From: Metarhizium brunneum
Taxonomy: Eukaryota; Ascomycota; Sordariomycetes; Hypocreales; Clavicipitaceae
Assembly: GCF_013426205.1 (NCBI RefSeq)
Contig: NC_089423.1
Coordinates: 3,720,001 to 3,784,000, forward strand
Direction: 5' to 3'
Length of the DNA: 64,000 nucleotides
The notes below the pieces were generated by a model that saw nothing but the letters and a program-made list of their open reading frames with translations, had not been told where the DNA came from and made no database searches. The translations under genes and the position numbers were made by a program. Shown in pieces: positions 1-12,530 of the stretch. Position 1 is the first letter of the stretch. Each line of letters opens with the position of its first letter.

Positions 1-68
1 GTCAAGTGGCCGCAATGCTACAGTCAAAAACCTCTCGAGAGGCCTCGAAAAAAGCTGGTTTCACTCAC

Positions 69-1231
69 AGATATCAGTGTCGGAGCCCTCCTCGCCGCTC
101 TCAAACTCAGCCCAGTTGATGCCGCTGCTCTCGCTATCCTCTTTGAGAATCTCCTCCACATCAGCGTCGATGACCTGTTCATGAACAATGTCGGCTTCCC
201 TGGCAGCGTAGTCCTCCCAAGACTTGACGGCAGACTTGACACCCTCATCATTGAAGTTGGGGTTGTATTCGTCCTTGAACTTGCCGAGAATCGTCTCCAG
301 CTCCTCCACTCGAGAGCGAAGATCATTGCGCTGCTCCATCACCTTGTTGAGCGTGTTGCGCAGCTCATTGACCCGGGGTTTGGCCACGCCAATCAGGACA
401 CCAAGCTTGCCTCCAGCCCCCTCGCTCTTCACCACTCGGCCCCTATCCTGGAGTTGGGCGGCGGCGTACTTCTTCTGCAAGTCGGCCTTCTTCACTTCGA
501 GACTCTTGATTTCCGTGTTCAATTGGGCGATTTTGGCTTCAGCTTTCTGGCGAAGCTGCTGCGCCTCGCTCAGCATAGCGTTCTTCTGATTGGCCGCCCT
601 CTGCATCTTTTGCCTCTTCTCGTCCGCAAGCCGCTTGTATTCCTTGCCGATTTCGACACAGCGGTTCTCGCACTTGACACCCCCGACATGGCCGAATTCC
701 TCGGAGCCATCGCAGCAGAGGTCGTAGTCGCACATGCCGTCGTTGACATAGACGAATGGCACGTAGGAACCAATGTGGCCCTTGTTCTGGCACCAAAACC
801 CGGGAAGCGCAGGCTGAGCTTTTGCCAAGGCTGATCCGGAGCCTGGAAGTGGCTGCTCGGGGGAGAGAGGGTCGATGTACGCACACGCAGCGGTGCCAGG
901 TTCGTCGGAGCCATCTGGGCAGTCACAGGTGTTGTCATTCACCCGGTCGAAGCTCAGCTTGATGGATGCATCCGAGATGCAGCTGAACTCGGTCTTGCCT
1001 TGGTAGTGGGAGGCAACTGCGACGATGTCGATTAGCAATTGGGCCAACTGAGAGATGTCGAATGGAGTCGCGGCTTGCGGGAAGGTAGAAATAGAAATGC
1101 CAGCTCCCGTCAATTGGATGCAGACACAAGAACTTACACTCGGGCCCAACACCGCGCGGCAAGCTGCCAGCAGCAACGGCGGCGAGGGAAGAAGCGGCGC
1201 CCAGCAGCACCAAAGAACGTGGGTGCTGCAT
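69..1231 (-). CDS. Glucosidase II beta subunit (PRKCSH-like), 3' end outside window
   Basis: Non-catalytic subunit of ER glucosidase II, which trims glucose from N-glycans in glycoprotein quality control. Exon 1 (1231..1138) encodes a signal peptide (MQHPRSLVLLGAASSLAAVAAG) followed by PRGVGPE, the usual mature start of the family. A GTAAGT donor at 1137 and CAG acceptor before 1016 join it in phase to exon 2 (1016..69), giving GPEFASHYQGK. Exon 2 has two LDL-receptor class A-like Cys-rich repeats (NTCDCPDGSDEPGTAAC and the CDYDLCCDGSEE region), then a coiled coil of about 150 residues and an acidic stretch. It ends at a consensus GTGAGT donor (68..63), so the C-terminal MRH lectin domain lies left of the window. 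An in-frame stop at about 61 belongs to the intron and is not the true end. The start lies about 600 bp from the divergent gene at 1833. Confidence 0.93.
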
Positions 1232-1832
1232 CGTGAGCAGTGATGTGGTGATGGATATGGTGAAGGAGGATGGCGGAGGAAGCTCGACCAATACACGGTG
1301 CCTGGCCGAGGCGAATCTGAACACGGTGACCGATTGGGTCAATGGGTCACAGTCCGTGTTACCCACATGTGCATTCATGTCTGGCTCAGGGCAGACAGGT
1401 TGAGCTCCAGGGGCCCCTAAGGGTTGACGTTGCAAGCTGTACAGACCCACAGGCGGCAAATGCTCGGCCTTCTAGCCCCAGGTGCCCCAGTGCCTGACGC
1501 CAGGCCAGCAAATGAACTTGACCGGTTGGCCTCAAGCTGACTTCTGGAGATCTGGGCCTCTGGTGAGGGGTCCAGCCATCTAAAAATGCCCCTCCTTCGA
1601 ACGACCCAAGTAAGCGCAAAGGAAAAAAAAAGTTGACGACGACTTGACATCTCCCGCCGTTGAAGCCTCCAACGCCGCAATCATCGCCAAGAGGTGACGC
1701 ATGAAACGGCCACATCCATAGTAGCCACTGTTATTCGTCGCCAAATCATATTCAAACGTCATATGGCACTACATCATTATCAAATCACAAGTACATTCCG
1801 AAAGCTCGTCCGCAAGACCCGCAAGATTCAAA
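1232..1832. promoter_or_regulatory. Shared divergent intergenic promoter region
   Basis: A 601-bp gap separates the starts of the glucosidase II beta gene (-) and the GCIP-like gene (+). No ORF here looks coding. It contains an A-tract near 1622-1630. It must hold both promoters; no clear TATA box was recognised. Confidence 0.5.
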
Positions 1833-2978
1833 ATGCCTCCAAAAGACACAGACAACATCAAGGCACTCGAGTCCCTCGTCCAAACAGCCTCCGCCCTCCT
1901 GACTCAACTTCAAGCCGTTCTATCTGAAATACACAAAGCTCCCGACTCCGCATCCGCCAGCTCGTCCTCGCCGTCTCCCGAGCCAGACCCAAAGATCAAT
2001 ACCCTGTCGCTCGCCCACGACTCCGCATCCCTCATCCGCGCCCACGGCACCAAGATTTCCCTCCTGATAATCAACGAGCCATTCACGCCGAGCGCCGTGT
2101 CAACCGTCGTGCGGGAGCTTGTCGCAGGCCCTATCCCCGGACTAGTCTCCGCTGCCGAAGCATGTGCGCCGAAGCAATACACGGCCGTTGTCCGCAGAGA
2201 ACTAGCCTGGCGTGCGCAGCGCGTCCTCTCCGAACTCCAACAACTACTACACAAGATCCCCAACGACGGCAAGATCCTTTCAGAAAGTAAGAGGGAAGGG
2301 TTTGCAAAGGGTGAAAAGGGCAGTCTGCCAGCCACGGGTCTCCTGTGGTCGGCATGCGACAATGTCATTGACCTTGCGAAAATGGGCGTGGGGGGGTTCT
2401 TTATCCAAAAAGTCGACCAGTGGAGGGATATCCTCAACGACGTCATGGAAGAGATGAAGGAATGGGGTGACGAAGAACCAGACTCCGACTCCGACTCCGA
2501 CTCCGACCCCGACGTCAACAACCTGGCCGACCAACTCGGCTCCCAATCCCTCTCCGCCCAAGCCATGCTCGACTCCCTCATGAACTCGCATCAAACAATC
2601 CCCTCCTCCGACCCAGACCGCATCCGGCCCCGTCTCGAAACGTCCCTCAAGCGCCTCCGCCTCGTCACCCTCCTCTACCAAGCCCTCACCAAGCGCCGCC
2701 TCAAAAAGCTGCCGGCGCTCCCACCCCAAACCCCCGACTCCAACGTCCCCTCTCGCCTGGACGAAATGGCCAAGGTTCTCGCCAAGCTACCCGACAGCTT
2801 CGGGGATCTAGCATGCGCCTTTTACGAGCTGCAGCCATCCGAGATTGACAAGACCATGGACCAGTGCTTCCTGGATGCCTTTGCCGCCAGCGAGTTGTTT
2901 GCGAAAGATTGGCAAGATGGACGGGATGCGTTTTCAGAATGGACGGACAAGTTCCAGGCGGAAATAAAAAAGATATAA
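1833..2978 (+). CDS. Cyclin-D1-binding protein 1-like (GCIP/CCNDBP1 family)
   Basis: Single-exon gene of 381 residues. The N-terminal half matches the Grap2/cyclin-D-interacting (GCIP) helical fold as I recognise it: an ALESLVQTASALLTQLQAVL helix, the NTLSLAHDSASLIRAHGTKIS region, and the conserved LLWSACDNVIDLAKMG and WRDILNDVMEEMKEW segments. In animals the family binds cyclin D and HLH factors; its fungal role is poorly defined. A low-complexity DSDSDSDSDPD acidic spacer (about residues 218-228) is encoded by a GACTCC-type microsatellite near 2480-2510. The C-terminal half is helical and ends FQAEIKKI. The start is the first ATG of the frame, preceded by AAA. The gene is divergent from the glucosidase II beta gene. 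Confidence 0.85.
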   Translation: MPPKDTDNIKALESLVQTASALLTQLQAVLSEIHKAPDSASASSSSPSPEPDPKINTLSLAHDSASLIRAHGTKISLLIINEPFTPSAVSTVVRELVAGPIPGLVSAAEACAPKQYTAVVRRELAWRAQRVLSELQQLLHKIPNDGKILSESKREGFAKGEKGSLPATGLLWSACDNVIDLAKMGVGGFFIQKVDQWRDILNDVMEEMKEWGDEEPDSDSDSDSDPDVNNLADQLGSQSLSAQAMLDSLMNSHQTIPSSDPDRIRPRLETSLKRLRLVTLLYQALTKRRLKKLPALPPQTPDSNVPSRLDEMAKVLAKLPDSFGDLACAFYELQPSEIDKTMDQCFLDAFAASELFAKDWQDGRDAFSEWTDKFQAEIKKI

Positions 2979-3959
2979 TGGTCTCAAGGGGGCACATAGA
3001 CACACCCTCAATGCCAGAGTTGAAGCACGCCACCCCAAGCGCGTCCGTAACGTCCTTTTTTGTTTTTTTTTGCACCACGGCTTCAATTATTAGCTAGCCT
3101 TGTGTTTTGTCCTTCTCGGGCCTTTCGTGGTCCTGCATGTCCCGCCACGCAAGCAGCTTTACCCAGAACACGTCTCTCCGCCTCCCGCACCGGGGGGACG
3201 TGCTGCGCTTCAGGAATTGGCAGATGCCGCACCCACGTCGTCCCGAAGCCTCGCCGTCCCGGGTCTCTGGCGAGCGGTCCATGTTTCGCGATGCGCTGTT
3301 CATGTAAACGTGTTGTGGGGAGGGGCGAATGATCCTTCTTGGCCGAGGGGTCGTGGAGATGCGACTCATGGTTTGCGTCTGAACAAGTCGCATGCACTCG
3401 ACGTTGGGAAGGAACCAGGCTGCCGAATGGATGTGGTTTACGCAATCAAGTTTAATGTTGTCAATAAGTACGTAGAGGTCGTTACAGGTGCATGTGCCCC
3501 AGTACTCCGTATGGTCCCGTCAGATGGCACGGTGCCGAATCGCATTCCTCGTAAGCTAGCGCATTTCCCCAGCTCCATCGGGCATTTGATCTGCTCGCCA
3601 AGCTCAGCCACGCGTTCACTCTGTGTCTGATATATTGTTCCACCGCTCCGGAATAAACTACCAGGCGTGACCGTTTTAGCACCTGTCACTTTTGATTTGC
3701 ATCACAAGCGACAATGAATCGTTTTAAATATGGCATCAATACCCGCAGCTGCCTATTGAGACTGCTTGCCGACCCAACGCTGAGAACTCCATCCATGACC
3801 CAATTTTTGTAATGCCACTTTCAAATCATCACCTTCGCTTTCGTAAATTGGGCACACCCACCATCATAAGAAACATGTATATGTATATAAGCAGCAGTGC
3901 ATCCAGGCGCCCATTCCCGTCATCTAAGCCATTCATCATCCCATTAAGCCACTTCCACT
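2979..3959. other. Intergenic region between convergent genes
   Basis: 981 bp between the 3' ends of the GCIP-like gene and SIP5. No convincing coding sequence. It contains a T-rich tract (about 3056-3071) that may belong to the 3' UTR, and one copy of the dispersed 9-mer TACTCCGTA at 3503-3511. Confidence 0.5.
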
Positions 3960-6518
3960 TCAATGCATGGCTTCGGACGGTTGCACACGCACACTTGGGT
4001 GATGCAGCTGCTTAGCTTCTGAACTGTGGACATTGTCATCTGGCATAGGAGTGCCGGGGGTTATAGTGACCTTTGGGGACAGCTCGCTGCCGCCGATAGT
4101 TTCGACAGCCGTTGATTCACTACTCAACGCGGGTAGTGATCTCTTTTCTTCTTGACCAGCTTTCTCAGCGCACATTTTCTCCACGTGCTCAGCTTCTGCC
4201 CCTTCCTTTTCTTCCTCTTTTACGTGTGACAAGGGACGACTTGTTGCGTCCTTGGGGTGGCCTGATGAAGCCTCTCCTTCATCCCGGTGTGCAGATCCGT
4301 CATCAATGTTCACTCCTACCAGTTCAGCCAGGCTGCGAAAGTTGAACATGGGTTCACTGCCGGTGTCTCGATCGCCTTCAGATCGCGAACCCGTACCATC
4401 AGCTCCAGTAAATCCTGGTCCGGTGTAGCTTCCAGAGGGCGTGTCGACGAGCGATGATCCAAGTGAGGAGGCATTGCTCATCTGTCGCAAATGTGAGCCA
4501 CCACGAGAACGGCTAGGGGGAATGGGAAGCGAGGCGGCAGCAAAACTTCCCGGTGCCGTAGCATCCTCTGGTCCACGATCCACGGCTTTGCCCTTCCCCG
4601 GAAGCTCGCCCGTGGTTTCGGGTTCGGCAGTTGACGATTCCTCCTCCCCCTTTGTGTTCTGCGAAGCTCCCTGCGAGGTAGCCTCAACTCTCAAGGCACT
4701 GGCTCCACTATTGCCACGCCTTCGGCCAAGGCCCAGGGAAAGACTACTTCCGCTGGCACCGCTAATGTTCCCTCCATAAGGGTCTTTGTTTGCCTTCTTC
4801 TGAGCCTTCTTCTCCGCTTGCTGTCGTTTCTTGGCTTCCTTACGTAGGGCCTTCTCTTCTTTTCGTTTCCGTTCCTCTTCTGACGCAAGGGACAGCCGAA
4901 CAGCCTCCATGAACATCATATCTTCGAGTTCCTCCATTCGAGTCCGACGGCTACCGTCGGCATTCCGACTAGATGCCCTTTCGTCGGGGTCAGCCTCCGC
5001 TTCGCCGGGGTTGTTGTGCGTTTGTTCGTTTCCAGGAGTACTTGTCCCAGTACTCCTTCGTCCAAACCTGCCGGGACGGAGAATGGATCTACTTTCCTGG
5101 GCTCCGACCAAGAACGCGGCAGTGTGCAGGGCCGTGGCTGCTGCGGCCCGGCGTGCCTGATGAGCACGAGCAGAGGCCAGCTTTGTCGCCCAGTCCGGAC
5201 GCACTCGATCAGTTGTGATGACATTAGGGGCGGTTGCTGACAAGCTATGTGTTCGCCGCCTCGAGACATGTAGCGGGCTTGATGGAGAAAGCGTCGAGTT
5301 GAGAGAGCTCTGCGAGGACATTGCGGTTGACGAAGCGACATTAGATGCGTAGGTTGAATAAGCCAAACCTCTTCGGAAAGACGGGGGCTCGTATGTAACG
5401 CCAAATTCAGGCTGTTGGCAGTAGGGACATGCTGATGGTTCAGATATCAGCATCTCGGGCGGGTCTTCCGGATTGGGCTCCTCATTCGGATCCCTGGTTT
5501 CGCCATTCGGATGATGCTCAGGCAGATGAGGATCAGCTCGCTTTATTTGCACAAAGCACTCGCTGCAGATAGGCTGATCACAGCATCGTGTGCGATTCAA
5601 ATAGGGGGGGTAGGACAGAAAGCAAATGGGACATTCTGACGCGTCCTTGTACAGGTACACCTCGATTGGCTGTCCATTAACAAATGGGTCATGGGGTAGA
5701 GGCACCTCCTTTGGGGACAAGTCAGTAGATGAAGCATTTCTGGAGCCCACACTGAGAGCTGCTGCGAGTGCCTTGGCCCTCGGCTTGATTGACGATGTTT
5801 TGGGAGGTGCTGCTGTCGTTGGAGAATGAATAGCAGAGCCGGCCCCAGAGCCACTACGATCTGAGGCGGCAGATAGAGTTCTAGGACCCATTGGAACGGT
5901 TAGATTCTGCAAGCTGTGAGTGTTCGCCCCTTCAGGTTGAGGTGGTGAAGGGCGAGGAATTAGATCAGGGTCGGGAGGCGCATCGGCGGCCGGGACTGGC
6001 AGGCCCCGAGCAGCTGCTACAAGTTGATGTTCTGCCCAATTATCGGACCAGTCACTCAGACCGCGCCAGAAAGGGGCCAATTTCCTTTCGATCTGTATTA
6101 CACGTTAGAGCCGGGATGATGCTCCTTGAGGCTATGCAGAGAGAAAGGGAAAGGAAAAAGGAAAACACACCTGAAGCTGTCGAACCACGGGCTTGCTGAA
6201 GTCCTCGGTGCCGGTATACGTTCCCATTGTCACGAGATATCCTCCATCTACATGTTCCTCCCGGGTGCTTCGCTCTCGATCCTTGGCTCTGGTCAGACGC
6301 TCCTTCTCTAGTCGGCGAGCCTCGCGCTCTTGTCTCGTTTCACGATGCTCGAATGGAGCATCCTGACGATCTCGACCACGGTCCCGAGGTGGCTGTAAAC
6401 TAAGAAATCCACCCAGGTCCCCTCTGCTCATGCGATTGCGCGACCTTCCAGACTCGCGAGGGTCAGAGGAGCCGTCGTGGTGGTCCGGACGGGACTCCTT
6501 TGTGTTTGAATTGCCCAT
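3960..6518 (-). CDS. SIP5: SIP5-like RING-type protein (Snf1-interacting family)
   Basis: Two exons, 6518..6171 and 6092..3960, joined by a 78-bp intron (CAG/GTGTGT donor, ACAG acceptor, phase 0); product 826 residues. The N-terminus [12 protein letters not shown] starts with Gly2, a possible myristoylation context. Exon 1 carries the conserved [20 protein letters not shown] motif and exon 2 continues [17 protein letters not shown]-like cysteine array spans about residues 270-341: [15 protein letters not shown], and CPYC after a long acidic loop. A helical region with Lys/Arg-Glu repeats ([19 protein letters not shown]) follows, and a long disordered Ser/Glu-rich tail ends at QPSEAMH. Yeast Sip5 binds the Snf1 kinase and the Reg1/Glc7 phosphatase; here that role is inferred from family membership. 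Confidence 0.9.
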
Positions 6519-9490
6519 GGTGAAGGCACCGCACTTTGCGGCTAGGTTGAAATATGAATCTGCGCTTTCGCTGTTGGGAGAGTGTTGGATGTTTTGTAAG
6601 TGCGCTCGACGGGATTTATGTCGTTTGGGTCTTTAAAGTAAGGCCTGAAACAGGCTATCGCCGTACAGATTCCTGCCGCAAGAGTATTTCCGATTCTGGC
6701 TATCTGCCATGGACCAAGTTAGAAGCGGCACCTGCAAAAAACCGGAGCCTCTGACGCCATTGAAAATGCTGTCGAGTTCACGGTATGACAACCGGCTAGA
6801 AGAGTTTGGGCCCCGTTACGGCAAGCATACATACCTGATACAGTGCAACACTAAGCTCTCAGTAGAGTATGTCAGGTGGACAATGCGGCACCAGGATGCA
6901 TGTCGGTGTCGATAGTGCAGTTGGCGAAGGACCGAGGTTTGCCCAGCACCACAGCCAAGTGGTCAGGAAATGTATGGGTTTTTCGGGACAGTCGAGCGTG
7001 CGAAATAAAATCTGCAGTGGGAGCGAGGCCACAGACTTTGAGGTTTTTGTTTCGGAATGAGGTTCAAAAAAATTATCAAGGCGGGATTTTGGAGGTGGCA
7101 AGTGAGCCGAAGAGACCGACGAGGCCGACGACGTCAACGAGGGACAGGGTTCGGACGTCGAGGAATGCGTGAACCCTGTAGCAAACACGGCAGCGTGGTG
7201 TAGAGGTACAGTAGGTATGATGCTCGACGATGACGGTTGCTGCTACGGATAAGAGAATACAGGCATAAAGAGTATGGCGATGGCGACGAGAGGGAGAAGG
7301 GACGTCACGAAAGAGATTAGAAGTGCAGCGGCTGCGTTGGTGTGAGCGGGAGGACGATGACAAGCGGGATGATGATGTCGACTACTCTGTACCTGCTGTT
7401 GGACTTGAGCAGCTGGCACATGGGCACTGGTGTAGTAACTAGCCGCTCACTGGGGGTTGGTGCTGGGCCTGGTGGTGCATGTGGGTTGCGCTGGTGGGCT
7501 CAAGTACTCCCAGTGCCGTCCGGTGCTACTTGCCTGATGTAAACCTTTGAACTCACATGCAGTCTCTCAACTCGCCTGATAGCAGCCCGCGGCGTTGGAC
7601 CGGCTCCACTCCAATTTGGTACTCCAATGTAATGCTATCCAGCGCTTAAGTGCTCCCGATGTTGGCACGGACTTGGACGATGGGGTTAGTTCCTCCGGTC
7701 GGTCTTGATTCTAAGTTTTGCAGACAATGGGCAACGCCGAAGCCGTTTCGTATTTCAGATGCATCCATCAATTGGAGGGCACTCTCTTTGACTATGTGTG
7801 GTCCGACCGCCTTTAATGTTCTTTGTGCCCACGGAATCATACTAAGTTTAAGTACTTAAGTACGGAGTACCGGGCTCTATAAAGTCTCAAGCTGGTAAGC
7901 TAGTAGGTAAAGTACCTACCGTACTTCAGTACTTCTTAGACATAGTACCCAAGTCCAAATGTCGGGCGAGGTACCCGCAGTGGAGGCCAACTGGCGGGAG
8001 CACATGCGTCAACAATATACGACCTGGCACTCCATGCTTGCATGCGCACCTGGGCGCTGGGTAGCACGAGATGACCCTCGTCAAAGGCGTATTTGATAGA
8101 CTTGGTTGGTGAATGGCGACGGAATAGCTGCAGACGTTATCAGCTTGTTCAATCCACACTGCACACGGTGTGCAAGTGTCAACTTGGCTGGTGCAGCAAA
8201 AGTCTGGTCTGGTCTAGTAGACTTTGTTCCGATTTGCCAGGTCATGTACCCCATGGACATGTGCATCCTGAAGCCCTGCTAGATCATCAGCCACCAGACC
8301 GGACGTTGACTTGCTCAAGGATGGAAACGGAAAACGTCTGTGCCACAGGAAGCCTAGTACCTGCCCCCCGCCTCATACCGGCAATACTACTTAGTATGTA
8401 ACTACAGCGAACCTCGTAACGCAACAGTCAAGTCCAATAACAATACTAGTAGTACTCCGTACCGCAGAATCTCATCTTGAGCCCGGCGCCGGCCGACGGA
8501 GCCAAGATAGAGCCAAGTCCCCAAGTCCCCAAGTCTCCAAGCCAGCGGCAAGGAAGCTGCTGCGGCTCCACCGAGGTCATCAATCGATGGCTTCGTCAGC
8601 TCAACGCCATCATCTATCCGAATCAAGAACAATTCCATACGACCCGCCTGCGCCCAGTCGACGAGCCACGAATCACAGCATACCGGAAGCTTGGTCCACC
8701 AGCAGTCCATGCCAGAATTGGGTCCCGTCGACAAATATAGCAGTTGGCGATATGACGGCCACGATTTCATGCATATGCCATTATCCATGTGCTCCCTACT
8801 CAAGTACCTGGCCGTTCATCTCGCATGTTGCGACTTCCTCAAATCCGCGCGTCTGGCATCCAAATGAAGGGGGCCACTCCTAAATGAGCCATCCGGTCCA
8901 TCCGAACTCTGTTCAGAATCCGCCCGCATACGGCCAGGGATAACCTGCGTATGTGCCGGGGCGCATACTCGAGCACTACGGAGTGCTCGAGACTTCCAGC
9001 GTGGCTTTTACCTTACTTTTACCTTATTGCATACTTGACACCTTTTGCGCGCCAGGGCGATTCTTACGACAGCACGCTTCAGTGTACTACCAAGTGCCGC
9101 TACAGGGACAAATTGGTGTGTTGTTCAAAGTGTGATGGCTAATAATGCCAATATTGTGCAGTCTACTCCGTAGAGATGCCGGGACCAGTCAGTACGGGTT
9201 TTGCTTTTTGCTTTTTTTTTTTTTTGGCAGATGCTCTCAGGTAGCCAGGACAACACATCTCAGATTGAGACAAGTTGTATGAAAGCTTCAAGTGGCTCTC
9301 AACCATCTGGCGAGACAAGGTTGGCGGCAACAGATTGGGCTGGTCAACGTCACAGCTCTGTTACGCACAAGACTCAGGTTTCGTCTATGAATCGCGACCC
9401 AATTATCCCAAATCTAAAGTCTCTAGATACAATACAACCGCTCAGGCATTCGTTCAATGTCACAATTAGTAGCCATGACAACGAGCATGG
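6519..9490. other. Long intergenic region (about 3.0 kb)
   Basis: No reading frame here has a protein-like composition or usable splice context. It contains a GTAC/CTTAAG-rich patch (7846-7960), three copies of the 9-mer TACGGAGTA or its complement (7861, 8453, 9164), and a T-tract (about 9211-9227). The right part lies downstream of the glycosyltransferase-like gene; the left part must hold the SIP5 promoter. Confidence 0.5.
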
Positions 9491-10990
9491 CTATTTAGCT
9501 GGATCGTCCGCCTCTGACGACCATAATATCGGTCCTTTACATATCTTTTCCTGAGCGTACGAGCGATACCTGTCCAAAATATCCGTCTTGGCCATGCCGT
9601 CTTTTTGGGCGCCGAAGCTATAGTGAGCCGCGACACCTCCGCCGGCTGCCACCACAGCTATTCAACCAGAACACAATTAGTCAACCGTCGACTTGAACCG
9701 AAAAAAAGGCATACGAGGCTACTTACAACGTCCCAGTTTCCGGGGCATCTTGACGCTAAAGAAATCCTCGTCATCTGCAGCAATGGGCTTAACATTATTA
9801 ATATCCTTGCCGGTCATCGCGATGAGTTGGATGCCCATTCGAAGGTCTCGATAGTCCCAGGAGTGAAACCGATAACGCCACAGCTGGTCTGTCTCTAGAT
9901 GCTCCAAAAAACTGTAGTGCTGCTGCGCGCCAACTATCCAATTCCACCAGCCAGGGCTCGTGTAGGCATCATAGGTCGTTGTCGTAATAGGCGTTCCGTC
10001 GAGAATGTGGTCGACCCCGTGAGGAACTGGCAGCCATCGGTGCTTTCGGCCCTCAGGCGGAGACCATTCAGACATGTTGAAAGCGTTGGGGGAGTTCCAT
10101 TTGGGAAGAAGCGACGCGCGCCAACCAATGGACTGGTGACCCTGTTTTTCGTCATCTTTGGGGTAAAACACCTCGGTTTCTGGCAAGTATGGCCGTACAA
10201 CGCCCAGGCCCCAATGCAGCCAACTGCTCAGGGGCTGGTTAATAATATTGGCCCCAACAGCAAAATAGTCTGGCCGAGTAGCTCGCAGGTGCACCATGGA
10301 CAAGATTGTGCTGTCTTCGATATATACCTTGACGTTGATGAGTATAATGAACGCTGAGTGGTGCCTCATAAAAGCCACGTACAATGTCGGTGTCTACCTT
10401 GACGTATAGAACGTCATCCTCGATTCCATCGTATGCGCTCGCATAATTCCCGTCACTATGCTGGACGTCGACTCGTGAGTAGCCCGCTTCAGAGTGAATA
10501 AGCTTGTCGAGGAAGGCCAAGTCAGCTTGGTTCTGGGTGCGTTGAAGCCAGATAACCTCGTCGAGGATCCCGCCATTCTTAACAAGGTTGCGCTGTTTAT
10601 TTGTGCACATGATTAGCGCCGGTTTCCAATGACTGCGCGAATTCTGCTTTTTACTGATCTTGATTTGATCGATACCGGGGGAAAAGAAAAGGAGGTCGCG
10701 TATCGGCTCACCTTGAGGTAACAGTCCAAAATCGAGGCCTGACTGCGCCTACCATAGAATACCAGTCCTACGATTCGTCGTATCTGCGACTCCCTTTGCC
10801 ACTTCTTTATATCCGACAGCATGCCACGGTCAGGCTTGACGGCATCTTGAAACGGTCGATCAGCTGCGGTGATGCCAAACTCCCCTAGTCTCTCCTTGAA
10901 AAAGAAGTAGGAAAGCAATACAAGCGCCAACGCAATGCCTAGCAGCAATCGCCTCATAACGGGATTCAACATGGCGCCCCGAGTCCCCAT
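9491..10990 (-). CDS. Glycosyltransferase-like type II membrane protein with DTD motif
   Basis: Four exons: 10990..10712, 10592..10383, 10327..9727, 9657..9491; 418 residues, stop TAG at 9493..9491. All junctions keep phase; the second gives the continuous KVDTDIVYIEDSTI, a DxD-type motif (D160-T-D162) expected of nucleotide-sugar-dependent transferases. Near the N-terminus, LLLGIALALVLLSYFFF is a single membrane anchor with basic residues before it, typical of Golgi type II enzymes. The core segment ILDCYLKRNLVKNGGILDEV resembles a fungal family usually left hypothetical. The lumenal part has many aromatic residues (WLHWGLG, PGWWNWIVGAQQHY). The start chosen is MGTRGAMLNPVMRR (10990); ATG at 10972 is also possible, and a longer in-frame start at 11074 seems unlikely. 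Donor and acceptor substrates are unknown. Confidence 0.8.
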
Positions 10991-12530
10991 TTCCACGAAA
11001 AGAAGAGGCTCGCGCTTATTCTCGTGCAAAATGAATGCGTGGTCCTTGGTGGGAGATGCGCAGCATTTGTGCACAAGTCTGACAGGAGGCTCGACTGAGA
11101 GTCTTTATTAAAGGCATATAGGGGCGGTGTTGTGTAACATGTTGCAAAGGCCAGTTATGCTGTCTCATGTGACACTCCTTCGCAGAATGAATACCAATAG
11201 CATCAGAAGAGGCTGCAATGCAGGCTGACATCGACGGCAGCTCACCTGAGACCTTTTCGCCGTAAGAGTCGAGTTGCCACGGAGAAAAGTTATACGACAC
11301 TTCACCTGCTCATGTGTTGTCAAACATTCTGCAGGTGCTTGACACGGCGGTACTAGTATTGCGAAATGAATTCGAAGAGGGAAAAACAGTGTATTGAGGA
11401 AAGAACCGAGCACGGACTACTAGTCATCATTGATATGTTTCCCACGCCGGGTATCCTGGATCGCATCATTAGCGACGAGGGACAGGGGGAAGTAGCGATC
11501 GGCGGCCTTGCCCATCTCATCTTCGGTGTCAATGGCTGGTACCGGGGAGATTGTAAAACTTTCTTACAGTACTCCGTACGCCGTATTAGAAAAAGACGCT
11601 ATACAAGGCTGTTTCTTGATTTTAAAAGAAGGCAGAAAAATGTAACACGATGGCTACCGTATCCTCACACGTCGTACAATCTCAAACAAGATCACACGCA
11701 GGCTTGAATAGCGAGGCGTAGTGCTAGGTGGGAGCGGCCTTGCTCCTCACAGCTATCTGTACTTAAGTGCTTAAGTACTTAGTGTCTGGTACTTCAGGTA
11801 CTTCAGTACTTGAGTACCTAGTACTTGGCAGCTGGTACTTGAGGAGTGATCAACGACTTTTGTCAACATTGAATGTAATTCAAGACGAACCTGTATGCGC
11901 AAGGCTTGTTGACAGGTACTAGTCTGGTACTGCAAGCGTTGATGTGCCTAGCCTGATCTGCGACAAGGGCCATACAGATCCACGGAGGGTTGCCAAGCCA
12001 TTTGCCAAGCCATTATCCGTCATCTTGGTGAAGCTTATGTGTGTACTGCCGCGTGGCTAGTGGGTTGTCCTGCACACTTACAGATAGGGTAGGTACAGTG
12101 CCGTTGTAGGCAATACTACTGCGTTTTGGACTTGACCATCGTTCACTGACCAGACTGAGGCAATCCGTGTCAAACCCCGTGAATAGCTCCGCCTACAGCA
12201 AAATAATACAAACGCAACAGAAACCTCTATTTCCCCTTTGTTTCATTTTATTGCCGCCGATATTTAGACCATAGCAAGCTATAGCCCGTGTCATTGTTGG
12301 AATATACTACTCCTAAACTGCCCACTGCCTCCAACATTTTCCACTCATATATTTGACCCAATTCTCCTATCCATAGCCTATCCTCGAGGAGCCAAAATAC
12401 ATCCGTATTCATCTAAAACCAAAATCATGTGCAGCCACCAAAAGATCGCTAAATACCTCCACACGCACTCATTGAACAATGCACCGGTCTATATAAAACT
12501 CCATCTCATGAGTCGTCACCACGAACCACA
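10991..12530. other. Intergenic region with GTACTT-rich cluster
   Basis: 1.54 kb without a convincing gene. It has one TACTCCGTA (11570-11578) and a dense patch of CTTAAGTACTT/GGTACTT words at 11758-11840. The sequence from 12200 to 12530 is likely the 3' UTR side of the UFD1-domain gene. Confidence 0.5.

Noticed and set aside
61..69. Stop codon ending the glucosidase II beta frame
   Set aside because: It lies inside an intron that opens with a consensus GTGAGT donor; the MRH domain is still missing, so the gene continues outside the window.
181..834. Plus-strand ORF of 217 codons
   Set aside because: Antisense shadow of the glucosidase II beta coiled-coil region.
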